This document shows positions 56,460 through 56,732 of a DNA stretch of 56,732 nucleotides, in pieces; within the stretch, counting starts at the first letter, position 1; each line of letters opens with the position of its first letter. Made by a program: the position numbers and the translations under genes. Under the pieces are notes generated by a model. The model did no database searches. It was not told the origin of the DNA and worked only from the letters and a program-made list of their open reading frames with translations. Location: contig QEVM01000016.1 in the NCBI GenBank assembly GCA_003576805.1, forward strand, positions 1-56,732, written 5' to 3'. Source of the stretch: Pseudomonadota bacterium. Lineage in GTDB: Bacteria; Myxococcota_A; UBA9160; PR03.

Positions 56460-56732
56460 TCAGCCGAGCGTCACGAGCGGCTGTCCCGCCTCGACCGGAT
56501 CGCCTTCCTTCACGAGCACGCGCGCGACGCTGCCGGCGCGCGTCGCGACGACCGGCGTCTGCATCTTCATCGCCTCGAGCGTCGCGACGCGCTCGCCCTC
56601 GCGCACCGCGTGTCCCACCGGCGCGACCCACGCGACGACGCCGCCCACCGGCGCGACGACGTCGCCGGGACCCGCGTCGTGCGCCGCGTGCGCGGCCGCG
56701 GCGGCGGGCGCGTCCACCGCGACGGCGCGCAC
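56460..56732 (-). CDS. Biotin carboxyl carrier domain of the decarboxylase (cut by window edge)
   Basis: The C-terminal 90 or so residues of a biotinyl protein. The biotinylation motif EAMKM (ATLEAMKMQTPV) holds the modified lysine, with GVVAWVAPVGHAV and ARVLVKEGDPVEAGQPLV on either side. An Ala/Pro/His-rich linker precedes it. The frame is open to the window edge, so it may be a separate gamma/carrier subunit or the tail of a larger carboxyltransferase. It is directly upstream of the beta subunit. Confidence 0.88.
   Translation of the reverse strand: MRAVAVDAPAAAAAHAAHDAGPGDVVAPVGGVVAWVAPVGHAVREGERVATLEAMKMQTPVVATRAGSVARVLVKEGDPVEAGQPLVTLG

Overview
The window is very G+C-rich bacterial DNA (about 70% by eye). 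Genes are densely packed and start codons overlap the preceding stop as NTGA at nine junctions. It encodes an apolipoprotein N-acyltransferase, a polysaccharide export lipoprotein, a Wzx/Wzy-type polysaccharide locus, a cbb3-type oxidase, PEP-CTERM-like tails and many two-component proteins. This points to an aerobic or microaerobic Gram-negative bacterium of deltaproteobacterial, Myxococcota or Binatota character. The phylum is an inference; no rRNA or tRNA gene was found to anchor it.

Layout. 1-876: 3' part of lnt. 1100-5938: an operon of an orphan xanthine-dehydrogenase-type molybdenum subunit, two amidohydrolase-2 proteins (one with its metal site lost) and a double GNAT protein. 5940-9138: a PPOX-fold flavoprotein, an ArgE-like M20 peptidase and a GGDEF-like/EAL protein. 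Three near-identical CGCGAnATGTCGCG sites lie in front of the molybdoenzyme operon and between the PPOX and M20 genes. 9154-12822: a PAS hybrid histidine kinase broken by a frameshift, a divergent Crp/Fnr regulator, and a maleate isomerase-like racemase. 12848-14588: an M50 protease with CBS domains plus an M23 peptidase. 14774-18327: ccoS-ccoN-ccoO, a monoheme cytochrome and a small membrane protein, all coupled by 4-nt overlaps.

18318-40093 is a large surface-polysaccharide locus. An outer-membrane export lipoprotein and a 14-repeat LVIVD propeller protein lie at its left end. A plus-strand block follows: TIM-barrel protein, methyltransferase, glycosyltransferase, GH38-like enzyme, priming sugar transferase and GT2 enzyme. 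It meets a minus-strand operon running Wzz, CpsD-like, Wzx, GT4, Wzy-type ligase/polymerase, nucleotidyltransferase, epimerase, radical SAM. The CpsD-like protein lacks the P-loop lysine, which suggests that control of chain length does not depend on a standard tyrosine kinase.

40376-56732 is more mixed: an ABC-F ATPase, a 55-bp intergenic direct repeat, a spermidine synthase-like/SET pair, a PEP-CTERM protein, a GlsB-type membrane protein, a CheR-PAS plus hybrid kinase pair, a PI-PLC-like secreted protein with a PEP-CTERM-like tail, and a LOG-family protein. At 52423-54528 is a subtilase with no signal peptide and a long basic tail, followed by a small protein that resembles the subtilase's own N-terminal region. 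After an OsmC protein the window ends in a sodium-pumping decarboxylase beta subunit and a biotin carrier. The subtilase/stand-alone propeptide-like pair is the best candidate for an undescribed system; the CGCGAnATGTCGCG regulon and the active/degenerate amidohydrolase pair come next.
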